41,427 nt of DNA, taken from Cyanobacteria bacterium REEB417. GTDB lineage: Bacteria; Cyanobacteriota; Cyanobacteriia; PCC-6307; Cyanobiaceae. The stretch is from positions 1 to 41,427 of the forward strand of contig JAGWVJ010000013.1 in assembly GCA_018970945.1 (NCBI GenBank), read 5' to 3'. The first letter of the stretch is position 1. Every line of letters starts with the position of its first letter. The notes beneath the pieces were generated by a model, which did not search any database, was not told where the DNA came from, and was given only the letters and a program-made list of their open reading frames with translations. Below, piece by piece: positions 25,223 through 34,326 of the stretch. Both the position numbers and the translations under genes were made by a program.

Positions 25223-26311
25223 TCAACGCCCCAGCAGCTGCTGCACCACCGCCAGCTGGCTGGTGTCCTTGACGATCAGCACAAGGCTCAGGCCCACCAG
25301 AAACACGAAGCCTGATTGCATGAACGCCATCTGAAAGCGCTCGGACAGAGGCCGGCCCCGCAGGCCCTCCAGCAGCAGCAGCACAAATTGACCCCCATCC
25401 AGCAGGGGCAAGGGCAGCGCATTCAGGACCGCCAGGTTGATCGAGATCAGAGCGGCAAAGGCAAACAGGCTTCCGCTGTCCTGCCTGGCCAGGGAGGCCC
25501 CCATCTCGACGATCTTCACCGGGCCTGAGATCTGGCTGGCGGTGCTGCCGAAGTGGGTGATCAGGGTCGTGAAGCCTTCGATGGTGCGACGCAGCAACTG
25601 GCTCCAGTCAGCGCTGGCCTGGTGGATCACCTCCAGGGGCCCCCGGGCTGGCCTGAACACTTCGGTGCCGTTGGGCTGTAGCTGGGCGCCAATGCGGCCG
25701 ATGCCCGCCTGTTCGGCCGGCGTGAGCCTGAGCTCAAGCTCCCGTCCCTGGCGATTCACCTGCAATGCCAGGGTGTGGCCGGGTGCGCTTCTGATCTGGT
25801 TCACCAGCAGACCGACGGCGCTCTGGCCGCCACCCAGGCTGCTGCCATCGAGGGCCACGATGCGGTCTCCCGTTTGCAGCCCCGCCACAGCGGCGGCCAG
25901 GCCCGGCTGCACGCCGCTCACCACCACACCCGCCCGGGCGCTGAAGCCCGCGGGGATGCCAAGACTGAGGCCTTGGGCCAGCAGCACCAACCAGGCGAGC
26001 AGCAGATTCGCCAGCACGCCCGCCGCGATCACCAGCGCCCTCTGACGGAGGGGGCGATTGCGCAGCAGATCGGGATCATCAGCCGCAATCGGGCTGTCGT
26101 CGTCATCGTCGGGAAAGCTGACGAAGCCCCCAAGGGGGATCGCCCGCAGGGCAAATTGCACGCCCCGCACCCTCCGCTGCAGCAGCGCTGGACCGAAGCC
26201 GATCGAAAAACTGCTGACCCGGATGCCCTGCAGGGTGGCCGCCAGAAAGTGACCGGCTTCGTGGATCACGACCAGGCCGGCCAGGATCGCCAGTGCGCTC
26301 AGTACACCCAT
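25223..26311 (-). CDS. rseP: RseP-type site-2 zinc metalloprotease
   Basis: A 362-residue intramembrane protease. The zinc site HEAGH is at residues 17-21 in the first helix; IPLGGFVSF follows; a PDZ domain lies at about 125-205 (VQPGLAAAVAGLQTGDRIVALDG, split by the fold); and the third catalytic Asp is in ALPLPLLDGGQFVLLLLEGL. Family members cut membrane-embedded anti-sigma factors or signal peptides; the substrate here is unknown. An acidic loop (PDDDDDSP) after the first helices is notable. The gene begins 22 nt after serS, suggesting one transcript. Confidence 0.94.
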   Translation of the reverse strand: MGVLSALAILAGLVVIHEAGHFLAATLQGIRVSSFSIGFGPALLQRRVRGVQFALRAIPLGGFVSFPDDDDDSPIAADDPDLLRNRPLRQRALVIAAGVLANLLLAWLVLLAQGLSLGIPAGFSARAGVVVSGVQPGLAAAVAGLQTGDRIVALDGSSLGGGQSAVGLLVNQIRSAPGHTLALQVNRQGRELELRLTPAEQAGIGRIGAQLQPNGTEVFRPARGPLEVIHQASADWSQLLRRTIEGFTTLITHFGSTASQISGPVKIVEMGASLARQDSGSLFAFAALISINLAVLNALPLPLLDGGQFVLLLLEGLRGRPLSERFQMAFMQSGFVFLVGLSLVLIVKDTSQLAVVQQLLGR

Positions 26312-26333
26312 GCTGTGAAGCCCCGGCCAGACT

Positions 26334-27623
26334 TCATTGTGGTGGGTTGATCACGGCACCGCCGAAATAGGGCGCCAGTGCGGCGGGCAGACGCACTGAG
26401 CCATCGGACTGCTGGCCTGTCTCGAGCAGGGCGGCCATGGTTCGTCCCACCGCCAGCCCGCTGCCGTTGAGGGTGTGCAGCAGCTGGGTGTGTTTGCCCT
26501 CTTTGAAGCGGATGCTGCTGCGCCGAGCCTGGAAATCGCCGCAGACGCTGCAGCTCGAAATCTCGCGGTAGGCCGCCGCCCCCGGTAGCCATACCTCCAG
26601 GTCATAGGTGCGGGTTGCCGAAAAACCGAGATCACCACTGCACAGTTCGATCTTGCGGTAGGGCAGTTCGAGGGCCTGAAGCACCGCTTCGGCATCGGCG
26701 GTGATCTGCTGATGGGCCGCAGCCGAGTGATCGGGATGGCAGAACCAATAGAGCTCCACCTTGTTGAACTGGTGCAGCCGGATCAGCCCCCGGGTGTCGC
26801 GGCCGTAGCTGCCGGCCTCGCGCCGGAAGCAGGGCGTATGGGCCACATACTTGAGCGGCAGCGCATCGGCCGCGATCACTTCGCCGCGGTGCAGTGAGGT
26901 GATCGGCACCTCAGCGGTGGGGGTGAGCCAGAGGTCATCCTCGGCGCAGCGAAAGCTCTCCTCGGCAAATTTGGGCAGCTGGCCCGAGCCGGTCAGGCTG
27001 GCGCTGTTCACCAGGATCGGCGGCATCACCTCCTGGTAGCCCTTGCGGCCGTGCAGATCGAGCATGAAGCTGATCAAGGCCCGCTCCAGCCGGGCTCCGG
27101 CGCCCATCAGGGTGACGAAGCGGCTCTGCGCGATGCGCACCGAGCGTTCGCTCTCGAACAGCCCCAGACGCTCGGCGATCTGCCAGTGCTCTTCGAGGGT
27201 TTCGCCTGCCGCCGATTGCCGCGGTGTTCCCCAGCGCAGCACCTCGATGTTGTCGCGCTCATCGCGACCATCGGGAGTCTCGGCGGCGGGCAGGTTGGGC
27301 AGGGTGAGCAACTGCTCGCGCAACTGGATTTCGAGGCTCTTTTCGGCGTCTTCGAGGACGGCGACCTGTTGCTTGAGGCGATTGCCCGCCTCCCTCAGCG
27401 CCCTGACCTCGGGACTGTCGGGGTTGGCGCCCCCTTGGATCAGCTGGCCGACCTGCTTGCCGATGCCATTGCCCTCTGCCTGCAGGGTGCTGCGCTGCTG
27501 CTCCAGGTTCCGTTCCTCACGGGCGATCTGCTGCAGCCCTGAGAGGTCGATGGTCACCCCCCGGCGGGCGAGCTGGGCGGCAATCCGCTCAGGGTTGTCG
27601 CGCAGCAGCCGCTGATCGAGCAC
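26334..27623 (-). CDS. serS: Seryl-tRNA synthetase
   Basis: A 429-residue class II aminoacyl-tRNA synthetase starting MLDQRLLRDNPERIAAQLAR. The N-terminal antiparallel coiled-coil arm that grips the tRNA long variable arm spans about residues 28-105. Motif 2 is seen in PCFRREAGSYGRDTRGLIRL and motif 3 in GLAVGRTMAALLE, with TAEVPITSLHRGEV in the serine-binding region. Length is normal. It stands in the minus-strand run nfu - serS - rseP - rpsN, with 46 nt after nfu and 22 nt before rseP. Confidence 0.97.
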   Translation of the reverse strand: MLDQRLLRDNPERIAAQLARRGVTIDLSGLQQIAREERNLEQQRSTLQAEGNGIGKQVGQLIQGGANPDSPEVRALREAGNRLKQQVAVLEDAEKSLEIQLREQLLTLPNLPAAETPDGRDERDNIEVLRWGTPRQSAAGETLEEHWQIAERLGLFESERSVRIAQSRFVTLMGAGARLERALISFMLDLHGRKGYQEVMPPILVNSASLTGSGQLPKFAEESFRCAEDDLWLTPTAEVPITSLHRGEVIAADALPLKYVAHTPCFRREAGSYGRDTRGLIRLHQFNKVELYWFCHPDHSAAAHQQITADAEAVLQALELPYRKIELCSGDLGFSATRTYDLEVWLPGAAAYREISSCSVCGDFQARRSSIRFKEGKHTQLLHTLNGSGLAVGRTMAALLETGQQSDGSVRLPAALAPYFGGAVINPPQ

Positions 27624-27669
27624 GGGGCCAGTGGGGACAAGGGTTGCCGGCAGCCTAAGGGGCCAGGGC

Positions 27670-27951
27670 TCAGAGCACCTGCACCACCTCGGCGACTTCG
27701 GGAATCGCCTCCCGCAGTTTGCGCTCGATGCCCATCTTCAGGGTCATGGTGCTGCTGGGGCAGCTGCCGCAGGCCCCCTGCAGCCGCACCTTGACGATGG
27801 GGCCGTCGATTTCGACAACCTCGACATTGCCTCCGTCGGCCATCAGGTAGGGGCGCAGCTCGTCGAGGTTGCGCTCCACGTTTTCCAGCGTGAGGGCACG
27901 GGGGTCGTTGGCCGGGCTGTTGGCTTCGGCGGTGGCGGCTTCGCTGCTCAT
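27670..27951 (-). CDS. NifU-like C-terminal domain Fe-S scaffold (Nfu)
   Basis: A 93-residue protein consisting of a short Ala/Glu-rich lead and one Nfu domain: [20 protein letters not shown], then [20 protein letters not shown]. The CxxC pair (CGSC) holds a transient [4Fe-4S] or [2Fe-2S] cluster for delivery to apoproteins. Single-domain Nfu is the main scaffold/carrier in cyanobacteria and chloroplasts, important for photosystem I assembly in the latter. I use ATG 27951; a GTG at 27966 would add five residues. It is divergent from lepA with a 130-nt gap. Confidence 0.92.
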   Translation of the reverse strand: MSSEAATAEANSPANDPRALTLENVERNLDELRPYLMADGGNVEVVEIDGPIVKVRLQGACGSCPSSTMTLKMGIERKLREAIPEVAEVVQVL

Positions 27952-28081
27952 GGGTCGGCTGTTCACTCAACCCACCCTAGAAACCTGGGCAACAACCCTG
28001 AACGCCCGCGGCCGTGGCAATGCCATTCAGGAATGCCTGTTCGGAGCGATTCCAGGGGTGGCTTCTCCTTAGGATCCATCC

Positions 28082-29890
<1,809 letters not shown>

Positions 29891-29912
29891 GACTGCGGGT
29901 GCGGGTGGGAAC

Positions 29913-29937
29913 ACTCCTGACATTCGTCTTCAGGAGT
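29913..29937 (+). promoter_or_regulatory. Hairpin enclosing ribosome binding site of first minor pilin gene
   Basis: ACTCCTGA (29913-29920) and TCAGGAGT (29930-29937) are perfect inverted repeats around a 9-nt loop. The Shine-Dalgarno AGGAG (29932-29936), 8 nt before ATG 29945, lies wholly within the right arm. The left arm is thus an anti-Shine-Dalgarno strand. A role in translational control is inferred. Confidence 0.6.
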
Positions 29938-29944
29938 TGCGCCT

Positions 29945-30463
29945 ATGTGGCGATCTGACCAACGCTGCCGCCGCCGCCGCAAAAGTGAGGGGTTTGCCCT
30001 GCCCCTGGCGGTGGCAGGGGCCATGTTGCTGCTGCTCAGCAGCAGCTCGCTTCAGATGCTGGCCCTGCACAACCGCACCCAGCTGGCGCGCCAGCATCGG
30101 CGGCTGCAGATTGAAGACACCCTGGCTTCGGCCGCCCATCAGCAGATCGCCCGCCTGGCCGAGCATGGCAGCTGTCTGTTGGGCCTGGATCAGGCCCAGT
30201 GGTCTGCGGCAGCGGCGGACTGCGCACTCAGTGCCGAGGCTCTGGCGACCCTGCAGCAGGGGCAGGTCGGTGCTGACACCTATCGCGTGGCGACCTATCG
30301 CCCCCTCGGCGGCGAAGCCCAGGCCACCAGCGCCGAGCTGGAGCTTCAACTCGTTGGGTCGCTGTCGTGGCGAGCCAGTTATCGATTGTCGCTGGCGCCC
30401 GCCGCCGCAGGTCTACGGGTCATCGCTGTGCGGGAGCTGGGTCTGCGGGGGGTGGGAGCATGA
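29945..30463 (+). CDS. PilX/GspK-like minor pilin
   Basis: A 172-residue prepilin-like protein. A 16-residue basic leader ends in Gly (RRRRKSEG), followed by the hydrophobic stalk FALPLAVAGAMLLLLSSSSL and a soluble part with two cysteines (SCLLGLDQAQWSAAAADCAL). Residue +5 is Leu, not Glu, as in PilX/GspK-type minor subunits that cap the fibre. It begins 54 nt after lepA and overlaps the next gene by 4 nt (ATGA). Annotated as part of a minor-pilin set of a type IV pilus; the exact subunit type is inferred from the leader and position. Confidence 0.7.
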   Translation: MWRSDQRCRRRRKSEGFALPLAVAGAMLLLLSSSSLQMLALHNRTQLARQHRRLQIEDTLASAAHQQIARLAEHGSCLLGLDQAQWSAAAADCALSAEALATLQQGQVGADTYRVATYRPLGGEAQATSAELELQLVGSLSWRASYRLSLAPAAAGLRVIAVRELGLRGVGA

Positions 30464-30894
30464 ACATGGCCGAAGTGATCGTCGCGTCGTCGCTATTCCT
30501 GAGCGCCTGCGGCGGGGCCGCACAGATCGGCAGCTCCAGCGCCCAAGCCATGGCCCAGAGCCGCCATCAGTTCGATGTGATGGAGACCATCGAGGCCCAG
30601 CTGCTGGCGGTGGCACCGGTGCTTCAGGGGGCAGTCCACGATGGGCCCGCTCATGACTGCGGCAGCGCGGCGCAGTGGATGCAGCAGCAGCTGGCGTCGG
30701 CGTTGCCACCGCTGTCCCATGGGGTGGAGCGCCAGCTCAGCCTCGCCGCGGGCGGTCAGCAGGTGATGCTCGTGTTGCGTGCCCCCAACGGTTTGCGCCG
30801 CGAACGGCTCTACAGCCCTGTGGGGTTCGGGCTGTGCGGCGGACCCGCTGTTGTGCCCCAGTTCAACCAGGAGTTAGGTGATGCGTCGTTCTGA
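30460..30894 (+). CDS. Minor pilin-like protein with no visible leader
   Basis: A 144-residue protein from ATG 30460 beginning MNMAEVIVASSLFLSACGG. The pilin-like helix starts at residue 1 and Glu is at residue 5, exactly as in an already processed pilin. GGGAGC upstream is a fair Shine-Dalgarno, and the start overlaps the previous stop. However, the frame stays open upstream to GTG 30367, which would add a 31-residue basic leader ending in GAGSAGGGS, a possible prepilin peptidase site with Ser at -1. The C-terminal part contains two further cysteines. The gene overlaps the next by 14 nt. A PilV-like role is the closest guess. Confidence 0.6.
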   Translation: MNMAEVIVASSLFLSACGGAAQIGSSSAQAMAQSRHQFDVMETIEAQLLAVAPVLQGAVHDGPAHDCGSAAQWMQQQLASALPPLSHGVERQLSLAAGGQQVMLVLRAPNGLRRERLYSPVGFGLCGGPAVVPQFNQELGDASF

Positions 30895-31402
30895 TCGCGG
30901 CTGCGGCGGCATGACCCTGCCCGAGCTGTTGCTGGCTGTGGTGGTGATGGGCCTGATGGTGGCGCTGGGAGTTGGGGGCACAAGCCGCAGCCTGGCTCGC
31001 CAGCGGGTCGAGGCGGCAGCCCGCCAGTTGGCGGTTGGGCTTGAGCAGGCCCGCAGCAGTGCCGAGGCCAGCGGTCGGCCCTGCGCGCTGGCACTCTCGA
31101 CCAACGGATGGGGTGACCCCGTCACGGCGGGGGCCGGGAGCCAGCTGCCCAGCTGTGAACTCGGTGAAGCCACGCTGCGGCAGGGGGTGCAGCTGCGGCA
31201 TAACCTGCCGGGGGAGCTGCGCATCAGCAGCACGGGGCTGGTGCTCGATGGAGGCACCTTGGTGCTCGCTGCGGCGGGTACCGATCTGCAGCGCTGCCTT
31301 GTGGTGTCGTTGCCGTTGGGAGTGGTGCGGTTCGGCCAGAGCAAGGCTGCACCGGGTACGGCCCCGCGCAGCGCTGACTGCGTTGTGGATCCCTTGCTGT
31401 GA
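30881..31402 (+). CDS. GspH/FimT-like minor pilin
   Basis: A 173-residue prepilin with a ten-residue leader MRRSDRGCGG, cleavage before MTLPELLLAVVVMGLMVALG, and the conserved Glu at +5. The N-terminal helix continues with RQRVEAAARQLAVGLEQARS, the typical GspH/FimT layout, before a beta-rich head containing RQGVQLRHNLPGELRISSTG. FimT-type subunits bind DNA in some transformable bacteria; whether this one does is unknown. Several Cys could form disulfides (CALALS, CELGEA, CLVVSL). ATG 30881 is preferred to GTG 30878. Its stop overlaps the next start (GTGA). Confidence 0.8.
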   Translation: MRRSDRGCGGMTLPELLLAVVVMGLMVALGVGGTSRSLARQRVEAAARQLAVGLEQARSSAEASGRPCALALSTNGWGDPVTAGAGSQLPSCELGEATLRQGVQLRHNLPGELRISSTGLVLDGGTLVLAAAGTDLQRCLVVSLPLGVVRFGQSKAAPGTAPRSADCVVDPLL

Positions 31403-31995
31403 CGACTATTGTGACAGTTATGCTGCACTCACGGCGGCGCTCGGACGCGACTGCCGGCTTTTCCCTGGTCGAGCTGCTGCTGGCCTTTGGCGTGGGCTTC
31501 AGTCTGGTTGGGTTGCTGCTGCAGGCGGTGATGGCCGAGGGGCAGAACGGCCAACGGCTGGCGCGGGTGCTTCGGGAGCGGCAGTTGGCCGATCGCGCGC
31601 TGGCCCTGTTGCGCAGCGATCTTCAGCGGGCCACGGTGGTGGCCTCAAGCGCCGGTCCGGTTGGCGAGGCGGCGGCGTGCAGCCTGGCGGGCCGTGCCGT
31701 GCTGCTGCATCTGGAGACCCCCGCAGGTCCGATCACCTACAGCGCAGGCAGAGCGCCGGAGCCAATCTGGCGCGGCACGGTTCTGATGCGTTGCGGGCCT
31801 GCATTCGGGCTCGATGGCACCCCCAGCAGAGGCAAGGTTCTCAACCGCGTGCTGCTGGACGGTCTGGCGGCTGATGGGGCCCAGGTGCTGCTGCAGGCTC
31901 CTGGCGCCCTGCGGGTTGAGCTGCATCAGGTGTTGCCCGTCGCGGCCCATCGGCTTCAGTCGCTGCGGCACCGCCGCCTGCTGCCGATGCCATGA
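31399..31995 (+). CDS. PilW/GspJ-like minor pilin
   Basis: A 198-residue prepilin. The leader ends RRRSDATAG and the mature helix FSLVELLLAFGVGFSLVGLL has Glu at +5. A long helix (LARVLRERQLADRALALLRS) and a beta-rich head with an internal Cys pair follow, as in PilW/GspJ subunits. The start may be GTG 31399 (GTGA overlap with the upstream stop) or ATG 31420; both keep the leader peptidase site. It is the fourth of four overlapping minor-pilin genes, consistent with one translated unit assembling as a tip complex. The other pilus machine genes are not in this window. Confidence 0.75.
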   Translation: MTTIVTVMLHSRRRSDATAGFSLVELLLAFGVGFSLVGLLLQAVMAEGQNGQRLARVLRERQLADRALALLRSDLQRATVVASSAGPVGEAAACSLAGRAVLLHLETPAGPITYSAGRAPEPIWRGTVLMRCGPAFGLDGTPSRGKVLNRVLLDGLAADGAQVLLQAPGALRVELHQVLPVAAHRLQSLRHRRLLPMP

Positions 31996-32032
31996 AGGCG
32001 ACTTAAGTTGCCGCCAACCAGGACGCGATCCG

Positions 32033-32434
32033 ATGCCTCAAGCTGGGATCCCCAAGGATCCGCTTGCCGCCCATGAGGTGGTGATGCAGCGCGTGCGGCA
32101 GTTCGATCAGCGGCGAAAGGAACAACGACGAACCCCCCTGCCCGATGAAGCCAGGGTGAACGTGACCGTGTTTCGGAATCAGTTGATTCATCGTTTTGCA
32201 GCCGAGGTGATCGAAATTGGCGCGAGAGGGATGCGCCTGGCTGCCTCGGTTGATCAGGACATCAGGCTGGGAGATCACTGCGAGATCTCGTTCAGTTCAT
32301 CCCCGTTGAGCGGCCGCAATCGTATGGTCATTCGTTGGCTACAGACCCATGCACTGATTCAGGTGTTCGGAGTCGAAGTAGAGGCTTTGGGGAATAGGCC
32401 TGATGAATTAGGTAAATCAGTCCATATTGCTTGA
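32033..32434 (+). CDS. PilZ-like domain protein, degenerate c-di-GMP motif
   Basis: A 133-residue protein. RRKEQRRTPL (residues 27-36) fits the first PilZ element RxxxR. The strand EIGARGMRLA (61-70) stands where the second element [D/N]xSxxG is expected but has Glu and Gly instead of Asp and Ser. The rest is a beta-barrel-like pattern (DHCEISFSSS, ALIQVFGVEVE). It may therefore be a PilZ-fold protein that binds c-di-GMP weakly or not at all. It follows the minor pilins by 37 nt on the same strand and is noticeably more AT-rich toward its end. Its role could be pilus control. Confidence 0.55.
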   Translation: MPQAGIPKDPLAAHEVVMQRVRQFDQRRKEQRRTPLPDEARVNVTVFRNQLIHRFAAEVIEIGARGMRLAASVDQDIRLGDHCEISFSSSPLSGRNRMVIRWLQTHALIQVFGVEVEALGNRPDELGKSVHIA

Positions 32435-32491
32435 ACGGCATGATAATCAATTGTCATCAGCCCTCAAATCTTGTATCTCATGATTCAATGA

Positions 32492-32845
32492 TCAATCTTC
32501 TGCTTGGACTCCTCCGTCTGATGTGATCATTGCCTTGCCAGTAACCCCACTGCCCGGGTCTGTGTAGGTCATGACCTGGCTGAGCGAGCAGCTTCCAGTA
32601 ACGTTTGCAGGCAGCACAAAGCTTGATTCTTCTCCTGTTGTCAGCAGAGCTGCGCATGCCCGTGCTGCGGCCAGTGCTCCTGAAAGTGCAGCATTCTTTC
32701 GTGCCTTCTGGGCCTGATTTAAATAGGCTGGTATGGCGACAGCAGAAAGGATCCCAAGGATAACAACGACGATGAGGAGCTCGGCCAAAGTGAACCCCTG
32801 CCGCTGCTGTTTCAGTTTAGGTTTTGAATCGAATTTAAACGGCAT
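32492..32845 (-). CDS. Type IV pilin (PilA-like major subunit)
   Basis: A 117-residue prepilin. A 17-residue basic leader ends in QRQG, and the mature protein starts FTLAELLIVVVILGILSAVA with Glu at +5. The head is short (about 75 residues) and contains Cys residues in AARACAAL and GSCSLS that may form a disulfide. Third codon positions are markedly more AT-rich than in the housekeeping genes, as is the flanking sequence 32435-33060, hinting at transfer or rapid variation, which is common for pilin genes. It converges on the PilZ-like gene with a 57-nt gap. The 259 nt upstream to 33104 should contain its promoter; I see no clear boxes. Confidence 0.9.
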   Translation of the reverse strand: MPFKFDSKPKLKQQRQGFTLAELLIVVVILGILSAVAIPAYLNQAQKARKNAALSGALAAARACAALLTTGEESSFVLPANVTGSCSLSQVMTYTDPGSGVTGKAMITSDGGVQAED

Positions 32846-33104
32846 GACTTGTGATGATGAGGGTCAGACGAACTCGTCAATTGATGCGATGGTTCTGCTG
32901 TCATTTTGCAGGTGTGAGACGGCTGTGGATACGGGATTCGTAAAAAATATCTGTAATTTCCTGCGCCTCTGGCCTGGGCTTTCCACCTTTCTCAATGCCA
33001 CGTGATGAGGCGGGACTTTTTGATTGACATAGCTACGACCCAGCTGTTTGATGGCGTTTGTCGATAGGTTCGGTGTCCGAAGACGCGGTTGTTTACGGGT
33101 CCCC

Positions 33105-33935
33105 ATGCACCACCCCCCCAACCTCTCGGCCCGTCTGGCCCGCTGGGGGCTGGTGATCGTGGCTGCCTACGTGGTGGTGGCCCTGATGCTGCCGTTGCTG
33201 CTGCACCTGGGCCTGCTGCCCGATCCCGCCGCAGGGGTCGACAACCCGGTCAACGCGCCACCGTCGTTGAACCATTGGTGCGGCACCGACCGACTCGGTC
33301 GCGATGTGTGCACTCGCACCTTGGCCGGCAGCGGGGTAGCCCTTCAGGTGGTGGCCCTGGCGGTGGTGATCGCCCTGGTGATCGGTGTGCCCCTGGGCAT
33401 GGTGAGCGGCTACCTGGGCGGCGGCGTCGATCGGCTGCTGGTGCTGCTGATGGACACCCTCTACACCCTGCCGGTGCTGTTGCTGTCGGTGGTGCTCGCA
33501 TTTCTTCTGGGGCGCGGACTGCCCAATGCCGCCGCCGCCCTCTGCGTGGTCTACATCCCGCAGTACTTCAGGGTCGTGCGCAACCAGAGCGTGCAGATCA
33601 AGGCTGAGCTTTACATCGAGGCAGCGCGTTCACTCGGGGCCGGGCCGCTGTGGATCCTGCGCCGCTACCTGCTGCGCAATGTGATCACCTCGGTCCCGGT
33701 GCTGCTCACCCTCAATGCCGCCGATGCGGTGTTGGTGCTCGGCGGTCTTGGCTTTCTCGGTCTCGGACTGCCCGAATCGGTCCCCGAGTGGGGGGGGGAT
33801 CTGCAGCAGGCCCTCACCGCATTGCCCACCGGCATCTGGTGGACCGCGGTGTTTCCGGGGCTGGCCCTGTTTGTGCTGGTGCTGGGGCTGGCGTTCCTGG
33901 GCGAAGGCCTGGAGCGCTGGCTCAGTGACGGCTGA
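33105..33935 (+). CDS. DppC/OppC-like ABC transporter permease
   Basis: A 276-residue inner-membrane permease of the peptide/nickel ABC importer class. An N-terminal helix (LVIVAAYVVVALMLPLLLHL) is followed by a periplasmic loop with GTDRLGRDVCTRTLAGSGVA, the family box, then five more helices. The EAA loop that contacts the ATPase reads YIEAARSLGAGPLWILRRYL. Partner genes (binding protein, DppB, ATPases) are not adjacent. Such lone permeases are common in scattered cyanobacterial Dpp systems. ATG 33105 is preferred over ATG 33048 because homology begins here. Its stop codon lies in the first unit of a 15-bp tandem repeat. Confidence 0.88.
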   Translation: MHHPPNLSARLARWGLVIVAAYVVVALMLPLLLHLGLLPDPAAGVDNPVNAPPSLNHWCGTDRLGRDVCTRTLAGSGVALQVVALAVVIALVIGVPLGMVSGYLGGGVDRLLVLLMDTLYTLPVLLLSVVLAFLLGRGLPNAAAALCVVYIPQYFRVVRNQSVQIKAELYIEAARSLGAGPLWILRRYLLRNVITSVPVLLTLNAADAVLVLGGLGFLGLGLPESVPEWGGDLQQALTALPTGIWWTAVFPGLALFVLVLGLAFLGEGLERWLSDG

Positions 33936-34020
33936 AAACCAAAAAGCTGAGAACCCAACAGTTGAGAACCAAAAAGCTGAGAACAATACAGCTGAGCGCC
34001 TGAGGGCTGACAGCCCCTGG
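33931..34020 (+). repeat. 15-bp tandem repeat, about six units
   Basis: Units of 15 nt begin at 33931, 33946, 33961, 33976, 33991 and 34006, each with G(C/T)TGA at the start. Units 1 and 3 share the tail ACCAAAAA, and later units diverge. The permease stop TGA (33933-33935) is inside unit 1. In the frame one base off, the array reads as pentapeptides AENQK, AENPT, VENQK, AENNT. The A-rich units contrast with the GC-rich surroundings. Confidence 0.85.
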
Positions 34021-34065
34021 ACAGGGTGGCCAAGATGAAGCGCAGATGCACAAGGATCGCCGCTG

Positions 34066-34326
34066 ATGCCCTGGTGGTTGGACAGTGTGCTGCTGCTTTC
34101 GGCGCTGGCCCTGTGGTTCTCGGGCCGCCGCAACCGCGACGATGTCTGGGGGCTGCTGCAGAAGATGCTGGCGCTGATCGCCGTGGTGGTGGTGCTGCTG
34201 GGTGGCCGCCAGATGCTGCTCGAGTCGGCCGTGCTGGCCCTGGCCCTGTGGCTGCCGGGGGCTGGCAGCCGGCGTCTGCGCAGTCTCAGCAGCGCAGACG
34301 CAGGGTCCGCGGCAGATCTTCTGTAA
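34066..34326 (+). CDS. Small two-helix membrane protein, unknown
   Basis: An 86-residue protein with a first helix (LDSVLLLSALALWF), a basic loop (SGRRNRDDVWG), a second longer hydrophobic region (MLALIAVVVVLLGG, then AVLALALWLPG) and a polar tail. I do not recognise a named family. ATG 34066 follows the repeat array by 45 nt. The last 41 nt overlap the 3' end of trmH on the other strand, so the two genes share sequence tail to tail. Codon use is like the neighbours, which supports a real gene. Confidence 0.55.
   Translation: MPWWLDSVLLLSALALWFSGRRNRDDVWGLLQKMLALIAVVVVLLGGRQMLLESAVLALALWLPGAGSRRLRSLSSADAGSAADLL

Noticed and set aside
32864-33121. Minus-strand 85-codon frame upstream of the pilin gene
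   Set aside because: No recognisable domain, no ribosome binding site, and it overlaps the start of the ABC permease. It occupies the expected promoter region of the pilin gene.
33665-34051. Minus-strand repeats reading SQLFG SQLLG, resembling pentapeptide-repeat proteins
   Set aside because: The pattern is only the reverse reading of the 15-bp array. It lacks the A(D/N)Lxx consensus and the surrounding frame is antisense to the permease.
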